Shown in pieces: positions 1 through 7,289 of a DNA stretch of 12,975 nucleotides (positions are counted from its first letter, which is position 1; every line of letters starts with the position of its first letter). The stretch comes from an uncultured Ruminococcus sp. (GTDB lineage: Bacteria; Bacillota; Clostridia; Oscillospirales; Ruminococcaceae). The notes below the pieces were generated by a model. It made no database searches. It was not told the DNA's origin and saw only the letters and a list, made by a program, of their open reading frames with translations. The position numbers were made by a program, and so were the translations under genes. The DNA is taken from contig CAMNFW010000037.1 in NCBI GenBank assembly GCA_946537565.1, positions 1-12,975 of the forward strand, given 5' to 3'.

Positions 1-384
1 AGACTCGTCCACTCGCCGGCGCATTTCCTCATAGGGCACGCCGAGATTTTCCAGAGCGAAGGCAACGTCCTCCTCAACTATTGAGGATACGATCTGATTG
101 TCGGGATTCTGAAAGACCATTCCGGCACGCTGACGGAGCTGGAAAAGCTTTTCCTCGTCACGGGTGTCGATACCGCCGACAGTGACGGTGCCGCTGGTGG
201 GCAGAAGGATAGCGTTCATATGCTTGGCGAGGGTAGATTTGCCGGAGCCGTTGTGACCGAGAACGGCAATAAACTCGCCTTTTTTAATGTCAAGATCAAT
301 ACCCTTAAGCACCTCGTCAGAAGCGTTTTCGCTGCTGCCGTTATAGCTGAAGTGAAGGTCTCGTATTTCGATAAAATTATCCAT
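1..384 (-). CDS. ecfA1: Energy-coupling factor (ECF) transporter ATP-binding protein EcfA, N-terminal part
   Basis: Only the first 128 codons are present; the gene runs off the left edge. The product is an ABC-type ATPase of the energy-coupling factor vitamin/metal uptake systems. It would sit on the cytoplasmic face of the membrane and pair with a second EcfA, the EcfT scaffold and a substrate-binding S component. Visible motifs are the Walker A loop GHNGSGKST (residues 43-51), the Q-loop FQNPDNQ (91-97) and the following VEEDVAF (103-109). The QNPDNQ plus E-DVAF combination is typical of EcfA rather than general ABC importers. The ATG at 382-384 is preceded by GGAG (397-400) with a somewhat long 12-base gap. 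EcfA2 and EcfT are likely neighbours beyond the window (inference). The EcfA1 rather than EcfA2 choice is a guess from the N-terminal sequence. Confidence 0.9.
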   Translation of the reverse strand, partial: MDNFIEIRDLHFSYNGSSENASDEVLKGIDLDIKKGEFIAVLGHNGSGKSTLAKHMNAILLPTSGTVTVGGIDTRDEEKLFQLRQRAGMVFQNPDNQIVSSIVEEDVAFALENLGVPYEEMRRRVDES

Positions 385-545
385 AAATATCAGATACTCC
401 AAAGAGGGAAAGTTGATAAACAATTCACAATAAAAGCCTGTTAATATAAATTCCGGATTTTTTCACTCCGGTAACACAGCCTGATGAGCAGCAGATAATT
501 TCCGGGATATACTGAGGAGCCGTTCAGGAGACGGTTGGCTGTTCA

Positions 546-1478
546 TTAGTTTATTGCTGCGGTCGAGGCTATATGAAGGGATTCTTCCTTTGTGGGAGTT
601 TTTATCATGACGGTATATTCAATATTATCGTCCGCAAAAGCACCCAGCCAGATGTTGTGATAGTCAGGGTCAGGTTCTTGCGAACCGGCTTCTAATGAAT
701 AGTCCGGAAGGAGAGTATTCATGCCGTGAGCATAAAAATCCTTGCCGTCCTTTTCCATAAAGAATATCTCAGGGTAGATATCGAAAGCAAGTCCCTTTGC
801 AATAACAGCTGCATCGAAATCCTCAGCATTTTCCTCAGTGCGGTCAGCGCTGGTGAAGGAGAGGGCAGCTCTGTAAAATGAACGTCTTGTGCCGTCATAT
901 TCAATACCCAGACCGGCAAAAGCTTTGATAGTATTTTCGGTTTTAGCTTCCGGGATAAGCTGAGTGAATGTCTCGTCCTCTTCTTCCTGGCTCCAGTCGT
1001 TTCCTGACATAAATAAAATGATAATGCTCTTGTCCTCATTCTGGAATCTTTTTAATGAACCGGAGGCTAATTCTGTGACATCGGAGGGAACATAGAGCGA
1101 GACCTTGCCGTCTGTGATCTGATGCCAGTCATCGGGAACTGTAAACTCCGGTATTGGCTGAGCAGTGAGATCAACGGCTTTTTTAGCGGTTTCTTTTATA
1201 AGACTGACTGCTTCATCGACCTCTTCCGGAGATGCAGAATACTCTTCAAGCAGATTGAGAGTAGTATCCTCAGCGGTAACAGGTTCAGTTTCCTCAGCTT
1301 CATCAGTTTCCTCAGCAGTGACCTCTTCTGTGTTTTCAGCGGTATCTTCCGCTGCGGAAGAGCTGTCGTTACTGACCACGCCTGCACCGGGAGAAGAGAC
1401 CCGACCGTCCTCAACTCCGCAGGCTGCTGCCGAAACAGTCATTGCCAGCAGGAGTGAAAGTATAACAAGCTTTTTCAT
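546..1478 (-). CDS. Secreted lipoprotein, paralogue of the upstream neighbour (family unknown)
   Basis: A 310-residue lipoprotein. A longer frame opens at 1514, but the ATG at 1476-1478 is preferred: it has AAGGAGAA seven bases upstream and begins directly with a lipoprotein signal (MKK, hydrophobic stretch, Cys20 after SAAA). After the cysteine comes an acidic Glu/Thr-rich linker (about residues 30-75), probably a spacer across the cell wall, then a globular domain. That domain shares many blocks with the product of 1498-2295: LTAQPI, PDDW, I-DG, GIE-DG-R, YRA-LS and R-ENAE. The pair therefore arose by tandem duplication. This copy has the longer linker and an extra segment near the C-terminus (around YSLEAGSQEPD). 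No enzyme motif is visible and the function is unknown. The gap from the upstream paralogue's stop is 19 bases, so the two are probably co-transcribed and translationally close. Confidence 0.8.
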   Translation of the reverse strand: MKKLVILSLLLAMTVSAAACGVEDGRVSSPGAGVVSNDSSSAAEDTAENTEEVTAEETDEAEETEPVTAEDTTLNLLEEYSASPEEVDEAVSLIKETAKKAVDLTAQPIPEFTVPDDWHQITDGKVSLYVPSDVTELASGSLKRFQNEDKSIIILFMSGNDWSQEEEDETFTQLIPEAKTENTIKAFAGLGIEYDGTRRSFYRAALSFTSADRTEENAEDFDAAVIAKGLAFDIYPEIFFMEKDGKDFYAHGMNTLLPDYSLEAGSQEPDPDYHNIWLGAFADDNIEYTVMIKTPTKEESLHIASTAAIN

Positions 1479-1485
1479 AATGATA

Positions 1486-1493
1486 TTCTCCTT
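1486..1493 (-). promoter_or_regulatory. Ribosome binding site fixing the lipoprotein start at 1478
   Basis: AAGGAGAA lies seven bases before the ATG at 1476-1478. It selects this start over the in-frame codon at 1514, which would put 12 residues in front of an otherwise classic lipoprotein signal. It sits in the 19-base gap after the upstream paralogue's stop. Confidence 0.75.
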
Positions 1494-1497
1494 AAGA

Positions 1498-2295
1498 TCA
1501 TGTTTTCTCAGCATCGCAAAGCTTTGCGGAAGAAGCCATTTTCAGCATCGTTTCAAAGCTGTCACCGTATATCATTGCGCTGCATTCTGTATTCTCGTCC
1601 GGGAAAGCGATCACTAAAGCTGCGGTATGTTCACCGGAAACATAACTGTCCTTGAAATCGCTGTATGTGGTAAGCGCACCGAGATATATCAGAGTGTAGA
1701 CAGGAGAATCCGGCGTTCCGCTGACAAAGACCTCCGGGAACCAGTTTCCGATGACCTGCGACTTCATAAGCGCTGCAGTCTCAAAGCTTTCAGCGTTTTC
1801 ATCAGTGCGGATATCCGGCGTTACACTGAGCAGCGCACGGTACAGATCCTTCCGGCTGCCGTCAAACTCAATGCCAAGCTCTGAAAAGGCTTTGCTGAGC
1901 GGCTCACCGCTGAGCTTTGGAAAATCCTCGTCGATATAGCTGCTGTCATATTTTTCCCAGGAGGTGGGACCGATGAACATAACATAATCGCCGGTGTCCT
2001 GGCTGATATATTTCAGTCTTTCCTTTTCGAGGTCAGGGGGAACAGTGAAGGTCATATTTCCGTCGGATATTTCTATCCAGTCATCGGGAAGCGAATAATC
2101 TGCAATTGGCTGAGCGGTCAGTTCGATCCCGGCCATAGGATCGACACTGAAAGGGTCATCGTCATCTGCTGATGATGATGATGTTGCTGCTGTTGATATT
2201 TCAGCGGCTGGATTTTTGGTGTTATCGTCCATTCCGCAGGAAACTGCCGGAACGGTCAGTGCCAGCAAAACTGAAAGTACTATAAGCTTTTTCAT
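1498..2295 (-). CDS. Secreted lipoprotein, paralogue of the downstream neighbour (family unknown)
   Basis: A 265-residue lipoprotein. The frame can be read from a TTG at 2301, but the ATG at 2293-2295 has AGGAG (2302-2306) six bases upstream and gives the cleaner signal peptide: MKKL, hydrophobic core, and Cys20 after PAVS. A short low-complexity Thr/Ser/Asp linker follows, encoded partly by GAT/GCT triplet runs. A globular domain then shares LTAQPI, PDDW, ISDG, GIEFDGSR, YRALLS and R-DENAE with the product of 546-1478. The first twenty codons are also similar between the two genes at DNA level, which suggests a fairly recent duplication. It is presumably anchored to the outer face of the membrane. 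No catalytic motif is recognised and the function is unknown. A terminator-like hairpin lies just upstream (2307-2343). Confidence 0.8.
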   Translation of the reverse strand: MKKLIVLSVLLALTVPAVSCGMDDNTKNPAAEISTAATSSSSADDDDPFSVDPMAGIELTAQPIADYSLPDDWIEISDGNMTFTVPPDLEKERLKYISQDTGDYVMFIGPTSWEKYDSSYIDEDFPKLSGEPLSKAFSELGIEFDGSRKDLYRALLSVTPDIRTDENAESFETAALMKSQVIGNWFPEVFVSGTPDSPVYTLIYLGALTTYSDFKDSYVSGEHTAALVIAFPDENTECSAMIYGDSFETMLKMASSAKLCDAEKT

Positions 2296-2306
2296 TTTCA
2301 ACTCCT

Positions 2307-2343
2307 GAAAAATATTTCACAGGCGCAGACCGCTGCCCTGAAA
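2307..2343 (-). terminator. Weak terminator or attenuator before the lipoprotein pair
   Basis: On the minus strand, directly after the methyltransferase stop, TTTCA-GGC can pair with GCC-TGAAA around a ten-base loop with a small internal bulge, followed by TATTTTT. The hairpin is imperfect, so partial read-through is plausible and would lower expression of the two lipoproteins relative to the upstream genes. Confidence 0.35.
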
Positions 2344-3216
2344 CTAACGGCTTGCGGCTTCCCAAATTGCAGTTGAGCCGCAGGGAAGTGTCATACCTGT
2401 AGATCTTACAGGCAGACCGATCTCATCGAAGGAGACTTTTCCGCCGAAGCTTCCGGTGAGTACGATGCCCAGGATATAACCCATGACCGAGGGGGAAAGA
2501 CCGGTGGTATAGCTGTTTATGAGGAAAAACAGCGGATTCTCAGAGAGTACGCCGGAGCATAGCTTTACCAGGTCATAGACGCAGTTTTCCAGCTTCCAGA
2601 CCTCGCCGCCGGGACCTCTTCCATAGCTGGGCGGATCCATTATCACAGCGTCATATTTTCTTCCCCGGCGTATCTCACGGGCGATGAATTTTTCACAGTC
2701 GTCCACCAGCCAGCGGATAGGTTTATCTGAAAGACCGGAGGCAGCGGCATTTTCTCTTGCCCACTGCACCATTCCTTTGGAAGCGTCAACGTGGCATACA
2801 CTTGCGCCAGCCTCAGCACAGGCAAGAGTTGCACCGCCTGTATATGCAAAAAGATTCAGTACATTCACCGGTCTTCCGGAAGAGCGTATCTTTTCCGCCA
2901 TAAAGTCCCAGTTCACAGCCTGTTCCGGGAAAAGACCGGTATGCTTGAAGCCGGTGGGACGGATATTGAAGGTGAGGGCACCGTAGCTGATATTCCATGC
3001 ACCTGGCAGCTTCCGGCGGAATTCCCACTGACCGCCGCCCTGATTTGAACGGTGATAGTGACCGTCAGCGGTATTCCAGAGGGGGTCATTCCTATTTGTT
3101 TTCCAGATTATCTGCGGGTCGGGGCGAATGAGGCTGATACCGCCCCAGGTTTCGAGCTTTTCCCCGTCTGAAGTATCAAGAAGGATATAGTCCTTCCAGT
3201 TTGAAGCAGTTCTCAA
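2344..3216 (-). CDS. Class I SAM-dependent methyltransferase (RlmI/COG1092-like, short form)
   Basis: A 290-residue methyltransferase. It resembles the catalytic half of the RlmI-type rRNA methyltransferases but lacks the N-terminal PUA RNA-binding domain of the roughly 400-residue enzymes. Motifs in order are HTGLFPEQ (92-99), the SAM-binding motif I NLFAYTGG (121-128), HVDASKGM (142-149), DDCEKF (172-177) and motif IV DPPSYGRG (194-201). RlmI-type cytosine-C5 enzymes carry a catalytic Cys after the strand following motif IV. Here the matching stretch reads INSYTTGL with no Cys, so m5C chemistry is doubtful and the substrate is open. The start is TTG (3214-3216) with AGGAG (3224-3228) seven bases upstream, and no competing ATG fits. 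The stop of the GlmM-like gene lies 13 bases upstream, so the two are almost certainly co-transcribed. Confidence 0.85.
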   Translation of the reverse strand: MRTASNWKDYILLDTSDGEKLETWGGISLIRPDPQIIWKTNRNDPLWNTADGHYHRSNQGGGQWEFRRKLPGAWNISYGALTFNIRPTGFKHTGLFPEQAVNWDFMAEKIRSSGRPVNVLNLFAYTGGATLACAEAGASVCHVDASKGMVQWARENAAASGLSDKPIRWLVDDCEKFIAREIRRGRKYDAVIMDPPSYGRGPGGEVWKLENCVYDLVKLCSGVLSENPLFFLINSYTTGLSPSVMGYILGIVLTGSFGGKVSFDEIGLPVRSTGMTLPCGSTAIWEAASR

Positions 3217-3223
3217 AATATCT

Positions 3224-3228
3224 CTCCT
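3224..3228 (-). promoter_or_regulatory. Ribosome binding site supporting a TTG start (methyltransferase)
   Basis: AGGAG lies seven bases before the TTG at 3214-3216, within the 13-base gap after the GlmM-like stop. It makes the TTG start convincing. Confidence 0.75.
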
Positions 3229-3229
3229 G

Positions 3230-4585
3230 TTAATTGTTTTGCAGGCGCTCCATAATGGTGTCAGCCACCTGGAGAGCCATAGTATTTATGGTGGCAAAAT
3301 CCTTGCCTTCGACGGTTATTCTTATAGCTGGTTCAGCGCCTGTTTCTCTTACGACAATGCGTCCTTCATCGCCGAGTATCTCATCAAATTCATCAATAAG
3401 ACCGGTAATTGCCCGGTCATTTTTCCATACCTCACGGTGGCGGCGGTCGATTCTGACAGACAGCATCACCTGGGGCATTTTTTCGATGACAGAAGCAAGG
3501 CTGCTGGCTTTTGAGCCGGAAGCCTTAAGTATCTCCAGAAGGTGAAGGGCAGTCAGCTGACCGTCTGAGGAAGGAGCATCATTGGTAAAAATAAGCTGTC
3601 CGCTGGGGTCGCCGGCAATACTGCACTGATCCTCCAGCATACGTCTTATCATGCTTCTTTCACCGGTAGAGGCTGAGAGCGCAGTGATTCCCCTGGATTT
3701 TGCAAACTGGCGCAGACCGAGATTGTTAGCAGGGGTAAGAACGATGCTGTTATTGCGGAGGGTGCCTTTTTCCTGCATATATCCGGCGCATATCCCAAGT
3801 ATCATATCGCCGTCGATGAGATCGCCGTTTTCGTCGGCAGCGAGACATCTCTCACCTGAACCGTCAAAGGAAAGACCAATATCGCAGCCGTTAGCAGTAA
3901 CGAATTCCATGACGGCGTTCATATTAGTGCAGCCGCAGTCACGGTTGATATTGGTGCCGTCCGGGGTATTTCCCATGAGGACGATCTCAGCGCCCAGCTC
4001 GGCGAAAATTCTTTTAGCAGTCAGTGAAACTATGCCGTTTCCGCAGTCTATAGCAGCCTTGACACCGTTAAGATCACCGCTGACGGCGGATTTTACATGA
4101 GCGATGTAATGGTCAAGCGCATCTGAGCAGCGGTATATCCTGCCGTATTCTCTTCTTGGTATCGGGAGCAGTTCACCGGGAAAGTCAAGGATAAGCTGTT
4201 CTATGCGTTCTTCTTTTTCCTCAGAAATTCTGTGACCGTAAGATGAGAAGATCTTAACGCTGCTGTATTCAGTGTCAGAATGAGCGCCGGAGATCATTAT
4301 ACCGCCCTGAGCCTCTTTTTCTCTTACGAGATATGCCACAGCCGGAGCAGGAACATTTCCCAGCAGCTCAGCATCAGCACCAGCAGAACATATACCGGCG
4401 CAGAGTGCAGCTTCAAGGGTATCAGATGAAGAGCGGAGGTCTTTGCCTATGAGTATTTTTGCTTTGGAATCTCTTTTTCCGGACAGTACCGCAGCAGCAG
4501 CCCGTCCTATCTGCAATGCAAGCTCACAGGTAAGCTCTGTGACAGCAATGCCTCTTATTCCGTCTTTTCCAAACATTCTGCCCAT
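3230..4585 (-). CDS. GlmM-family phosphohexomutase homologue with altered active site (probable pseudoenzyme)
   Basis: An intact 451-residue protein, full length for phosphoglucosamine mutase, which converts glucosamine-6-phosphate to glucosamine-1-phosphate for UDP-GlcNAc synthesis. It aligns along its whole length with GlmM, starting MGRMFGKDGIRG. Each active-site loop differs. The phosphoserine loop ISASHNP is ISGAHSD (98-104), with Ala101 at the phosphorylated serine. The metal loop DGDGDR is DGSGER (241-246). The sugar loop GEQSGH is GDPSGQ (325-330). The phosphate loop RPSGTEP is RETGAEP (413-419). Normal mutase catalysis therefore seems unlikely, while the frame has no stops or frameshifts and has GGGAGG eight bases before its ATG. 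It may be regulatory, structural or act on another ligand; that is inference. It lies between the C39-like gene and the methyltransferase. A canonical glmM is expected elsewhere in the genome. Confidence 0.85.
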   Translation of the reverse strand: MGRMFGKDGIRGIAVTELTCELALQIGRAAAAVLSGKRDSKAKILIGKDLRSSSDTLEAALCAGICSAGADAELLGNVPAPAVAYLVREKEAQGGIMISGAHSDTEYSSVKIFSSYGHRISEEKEERIEQLILDFPGELLPIPRREYGRIYRCSDALDHYIAHVKSAVSGDLNGVKAAIDCGNGIVSLTAKRIFAELGAEIVLMGNTPDGTNINRDCGCTNMNAVMEFVTANGCDIGLSFDGSGERCLAADENGDLIDGDMILGICAGYMQEKGTLRNNSIVLTPANNLGLRQFAKSRGITALSASTGERSMIRRMLEDQCSIAGDPSGQLIFTNDAPSSDGQLTALHLLEILKASGSKASSLASVIEKMPQVMLSVRIDRRHREVWKNDRAITGLIDEFDEILGDEGRIVVRETGAEPAIRITVEGKDFATINTMALQVADTIMERLQNN

Positions 4586-4697
4586 AGCAGCAACCTCCCT
4601 TCTGTTATAGCTGTGACCGGAAGCTTTCCGAATAAAACCGTCAGCTTCGCAGTGACGAGCTGGAATTAAAGATCATCCTGTAAACAGCAGCGCTGAG

Positions 4698-5231
4698 TCA
4701 GTTCTTTTTCCTGACAGCGTAAACTGCGATAGGACGCAGCTTTCCAATAATAGATTCAATGTCCGGACATACCTGGACATCAGGGTAGTTGTTATAGCGG
4801 TTGTAGACCCTTATGCCCTGGGGAGTGCGGACACAAAAAACGGTGTGTATTGAAGACAGAAAACGGTGTTTTGTCCAGAATGAGACTATAAAAGCCTCTT
4901 CATCACCTGGTTCCTTTAAACGTTCAAAGGCTGCGCCGAAATGCTCCAGAGCTTTTCCGAGCTTATACGGACTGCAGCCGAAAATACCCAGCAGCACCTT
5001 ATACCGTTCCATATAAAAAGCCACCTCATGAAGGGGCTGTGGGATATCAAGGTACTGCAAAGCGTTGTATACTGATATGACCTCGCAGCCGTTGAAGCTC
5101 ATATGGCACAGACCGTAGCGCATTCGGCTCACATCGCCCAGCCCCTGACCGTTGATCATCCGGTGGGGAAAGAAGTGATCCTTAAGGGTGATATTCTGGC
5201 TGAGGTTATATTTTCTGCTTCCTTTGATCAT
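4698..5231 (-). CDS. Papain-like / C39-type cysteine peptidase-like protein
   Basis: A 177-residue protein with the layout of C39-type papain-fold domains. NGCE holds the putative nucleophile Cys49, GIFGCSPYKL (82-91) matches the conserved G-x-P helix start, SSIHTVF supplies His129, and VYNRYNN (143-148) supplies a possible Asn. There is no signal peptide or membrane segment, so it appears cytoplasmic. That is unusual for C39 domains, which often process exported leader peptides. It could be a small peptidase, an amidase or a non-catalytic relative. The ATG at 5229-5231 has a strong GGAGGTGA (5235-5242). The 202-base gap from ruvB and the 112-base gap to the GlmM-like gene are longer than elsewhere in the cluster, so an internal promoter is possible, though I could not identify one with confidence. 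Family assignment rests on motifs only. Confidence 0.65.
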   Translation of the reverse strand: MIKGSRKYNLSQNITLKDHFFPHRMINGQGLGDVSRMRYGLCHMSFNGCEVISVYNALQYLDIPQPLHEVAFYMERYKVLLGIFGCSPYKLGKALEHFGAAFERLKEPGDEEAFIVSFWTKHRFLSSIHTVFCVRTPQGIRVYNRYNNYPDVQVCPDIESIIGKLRPIAVYAVRKKN

Positions 5232-5433
5232 ACTTCACCTCCGCAGCGGGATATGCTTAAAATCGTCAGAAAGCTTCAGGACAATTTATTCCCGGTGCAG
5301 TATTATCTCATAGAGATATGACATTACTCTGCCTGTGAGCCGTCATAAGGACGGAAAACTGCCCGAAGCACCGGCTGTTTACATCTTGAACAGACTCCGG
5401 GAACAGCATAGCCGATCGGGTAAAAATATTTGC

Positions 5434-6492
5434 TTAAAATGTCAGCTGACCGTCACTGCTGCCTGACTGATCATCCGGCGCAGCGATGCCCAGATGTTCA
5501 TAAGCAAGCTTTGTGGCAACACGTCCACGGGGAGTTCTTCCAAGAAAACCCAGCTGCATGAGGAAAGGCTCGCACACATCTTCCAGTGTTACGGATTCCT
5601 CACCGATAGCAGATGCGAGGGTCTCAAGACCCACCGGGCCGCCGCCGTAGCCTTTGATTATCATGGTGAGCATTCTTCTGTCGAGGCTGTCGAGACCCAG
5701 CTGATCTATTTCCAGGCGGCTCAGGGCGATCGAAGCGATATCCCTTGTTATTCTGCCGTTGCCCATGACATCAGCGAAGTCTCTTACACGTTTCAGCAGC
5801 CGGTTAGCTATACGTGGCGTACCTCTTGCACGGCCAGCGATCTCGGCAGCACCGTCGGTATCACAGGGGATACCGAGGATCAGAGCGCTTCGCTTTACGA
5901 TATCAGCCAGCTGATCTTTAGAGTAAAGCTCCAGACGCTGGATAACGCCGAAACGGTCACGGAGCGGAGCAGAGAGCTGACCGGCTCTTGTGGTAGCACC
6001 GATGAGGGTAAAGGGTCTCAGGTCCATTCTGATAGAACGGGCAGAGGGACCTTTACCTATAATAATGTCGATAACTCTGTCCTCCAGAGCCGGGTAGAGT
6101 ATTTCTTCGACGGCACGGGAGAGGCGGTGTATCTCGTCGATGAACAGCACATCATTGTCGGAAAGGCTGGTCAGCAGCGAGACAAGATCGCCGGTTTTTT
6201 CGATAGCCGGACCTGTGGTTACTCTCAGGTTGACACCCAGCTCATGGGCGATAATGCCGGAGAGGGTAGTTTTGCCGAGACCGGGAGGACCGTACAGCAG
6301 CACATGATCGAGGGGTTCATTTCGCCGTTTTGCAGCTTCGATATATACAGCGAGATTTTCCTTTACTTTATCCTGACCGATATATTCATTAAGAGTCTGG
6401 GGGCGGAGACCGAGTTCGGCTTCGCTGTCCTCAGCAGCTGCTTCCGGGGATATAACTCTTGGGGCGAATTCCATATCCTCTGTCTGAATCAT
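5434..6492 (-). CDS. ruvB: Holliday junction branch migration DNA helicase RuvB
   Basis: A 352-residue AAA+ motor protein of the RuvABC complex, which drives ATP-dependent branch migration of Holliday junctions. Motifs are Walker [10 protein letters not shown] (68-76), Walker B VLFIDEIH (115-122), sensor GATTRAG (165-171) and APLRDRFG with the arginine finger (175-182). The C-terminal winged-helix region contains [11 protein letters not shown] and [11 protein letters not shown]. Length fits the family. The ATG at 6490-6492 has a GGGAGGG ribosome site just upstream. The gene lies 38 bases downstream of the SseB-like gene, which separates it from ruvA; in many Firmicutes ruvA and ruvB are adjacent. 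A minus-one frame stays open for 37 codons beyond the stop (see findings). Confidence 0.98.
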   Translation of the reverse strand: MIQTEDMEFAPRVISPEAAAEDSEAELGLRPQTLNEYIGQDKVKENLAVYIEAAKRRNEPLDHVLLYGPPGLGKTTLSGIIAHELGVNLRVTTGPAIEKTGDLVSLLTSLSDNDVLFIDEIHRLSRAVEEILYPALEDRVIDIIIGKGPSARSIRMDLRPFTLIGATTRAGQLSAPLRDRFGVIQRLELYSKDQLADIVKRSALILGIPCDTDGAAEIAGRARGTPRIANRLLKRVRDFADVMGNGRITRDIASIALSRLEIDQLGLDSLDRRMLTMIIKGYGGGPVGLETLASAIGEESVTLEDVCEPFLMQLGFLGRTPRGRVATKLAYEHLGIAAPDDQSGSSDGQLTF

Positions 6493-6530
6493 TATTACCC
6501 TCCCTTTTCTAAAGAATTACAGATTGCAGA

Positions 6531-7265
6531 TCATCTCTCGAAATAACGTTTTTTGCGGACATAGAACGGGTCAACTGTATCAGCGGCTTTTTTGCCCATA
6601 TCCTGTTCCATGCTGATAAAGCAGAGATGCTCACTGGACTTGGTTACCTTTGCGAGATATTTTGAAAGGGGAACGAAGAGTTTTCTTGTGCTTCCCATCA
6701 TATCCAGCACCAATAGCAGCTGAGGCTTTTCGCAGCCCTTGACCATTTCCATGAGGAAGGCTCTGTCAACATTTTCCTGTTTGGACAGGAATTTATGGGC
6801 AGCTTTGGTGATATGGCTGACGTTATGTTCACAGGGGCGGTAGCTGATGATATCAGCCTCGTTATAGGAGATAGCCTTGATCTTAAGATTTCTTGCAATC
6901 ATGAGGATGCTCTTGATCTCCTGGGAAGAGAATTCCTTGCCGTAGGAATTGGGGTTCAGTACAGCAGAAGCAGACTGTATCAGGTCGAAGAGGCGGAGAC
7001 AGTTTATCTTATAGCTCTCCACATATCTCTTTGCAAACTGCTGCAAAGACCTGTAGCTGGAGAAGAAGGGGATAAAAATATCACCATGGGGATTTTGAAT
7101 GGTGATAAGTTCCAGCTGGATTCCACCTTCGGCTTTGCCTCTTTCCTGGCGGACTGGATTTTTGCAGATAACGTATACATCGCTCTTAATAAGGGTCTGC
7201 AAAAAGAGCGAACGTTTTGACGGATCCTTGATCGCCGCCTTCAGCAGTTCATCAAGATTCATCAT
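6531..7265 (-). CDS. SseB-family protein
   Basis: A 244-residue protein with the two-part layout of the SseB (enhanced serine sensitivity) family. The N-terminal domain contains GDIFIPFFSSYRSLQQFA (61-78) and LNPNSYGKEFSSQEI (103-117). A C-terminal domain begins near residue 180 (KPQLLLVLDM) and ends DPFYVRKK (232-239). The molecular role of SseB proteins is not settled, and the E. coli name comes from an overexpression phenotype. There is no signal peptide, so it is likely cytoplasmic. Two adjacent ATGs (7263-7265 and 7260-7262) follow a GGAAG site; the second has slightly better spacing, so the true protein may be one residue shorter. The gene is embedded 24 bases after ruvA and 38 before ruvB, clearly part of the ruv transcript. 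Confidence 0.75.
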   Translation of the reverse strand: MMNLDELLKAAIKDPSKRSLFLQTLIKSDVYVICKNPVRQERGKAEGGIQLELITIQNPHGDIFIPFFSSYRSLQQFAKRYVESYKINCLRLFDLIQSASAVLNPNSYGKEFSSQEIKSILMIARNLKIKAISYNEADIISYRPCEHNVSHITKAAHKFLSKQENVDRAFLMEMVKGCEKPQLLLVLDMMGSTRKLFVPLSKYLAKVTKSSEHLCFISMEQDMGKKAADTVDPFYVRKKRYFER

Positions 7266-7289
7266 ATCAACTTCCTTTCGTTATGTATA

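Noticed and set aside
220..444. Plus-strand frame opposite the ECF ATPase
   Set aside because: The minus strand encodes clear Walker A and Q-loop motifs, so the plus frame is a shadow.
445..545. Stem CCGGA / TCCGG and other short repeats before the ECF ATPase
   Set aside because: The stem is only five pairs and its T run lies inside the loop. No convincing terminator or promoter was found in this gap.
1165..1617. A 150-codon Ser-rich plus-strand frame opposite the lipoproteins
   Set aside because: The serine richness mirrors the Glu/Thr linker codons on the other strand. It spans two real genes.
3651..4100. A 149-codon plus-strand frame opposite the GlmM-like gene
   Set aside because: It is antisense to a clear coding frame, its composition is typical of a shadow, and it shows no motif.
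4586..4697. Possible terminator CGTCA / TGACG followed by GTTTTATT between the C39-like and GlmM-like genes
   Set aside because: The stem is only five pairs with a nine-base loop and a broken T run, too weak to call.
5494..6546. A 350-codon open frame on the plus strand antisense to ruvB
   Set aside because: It lies wholly opposite a certain gene, has no ribosome site of its own and no recognisable domain. Long mirror frames are common opposite GC-rich third positions.
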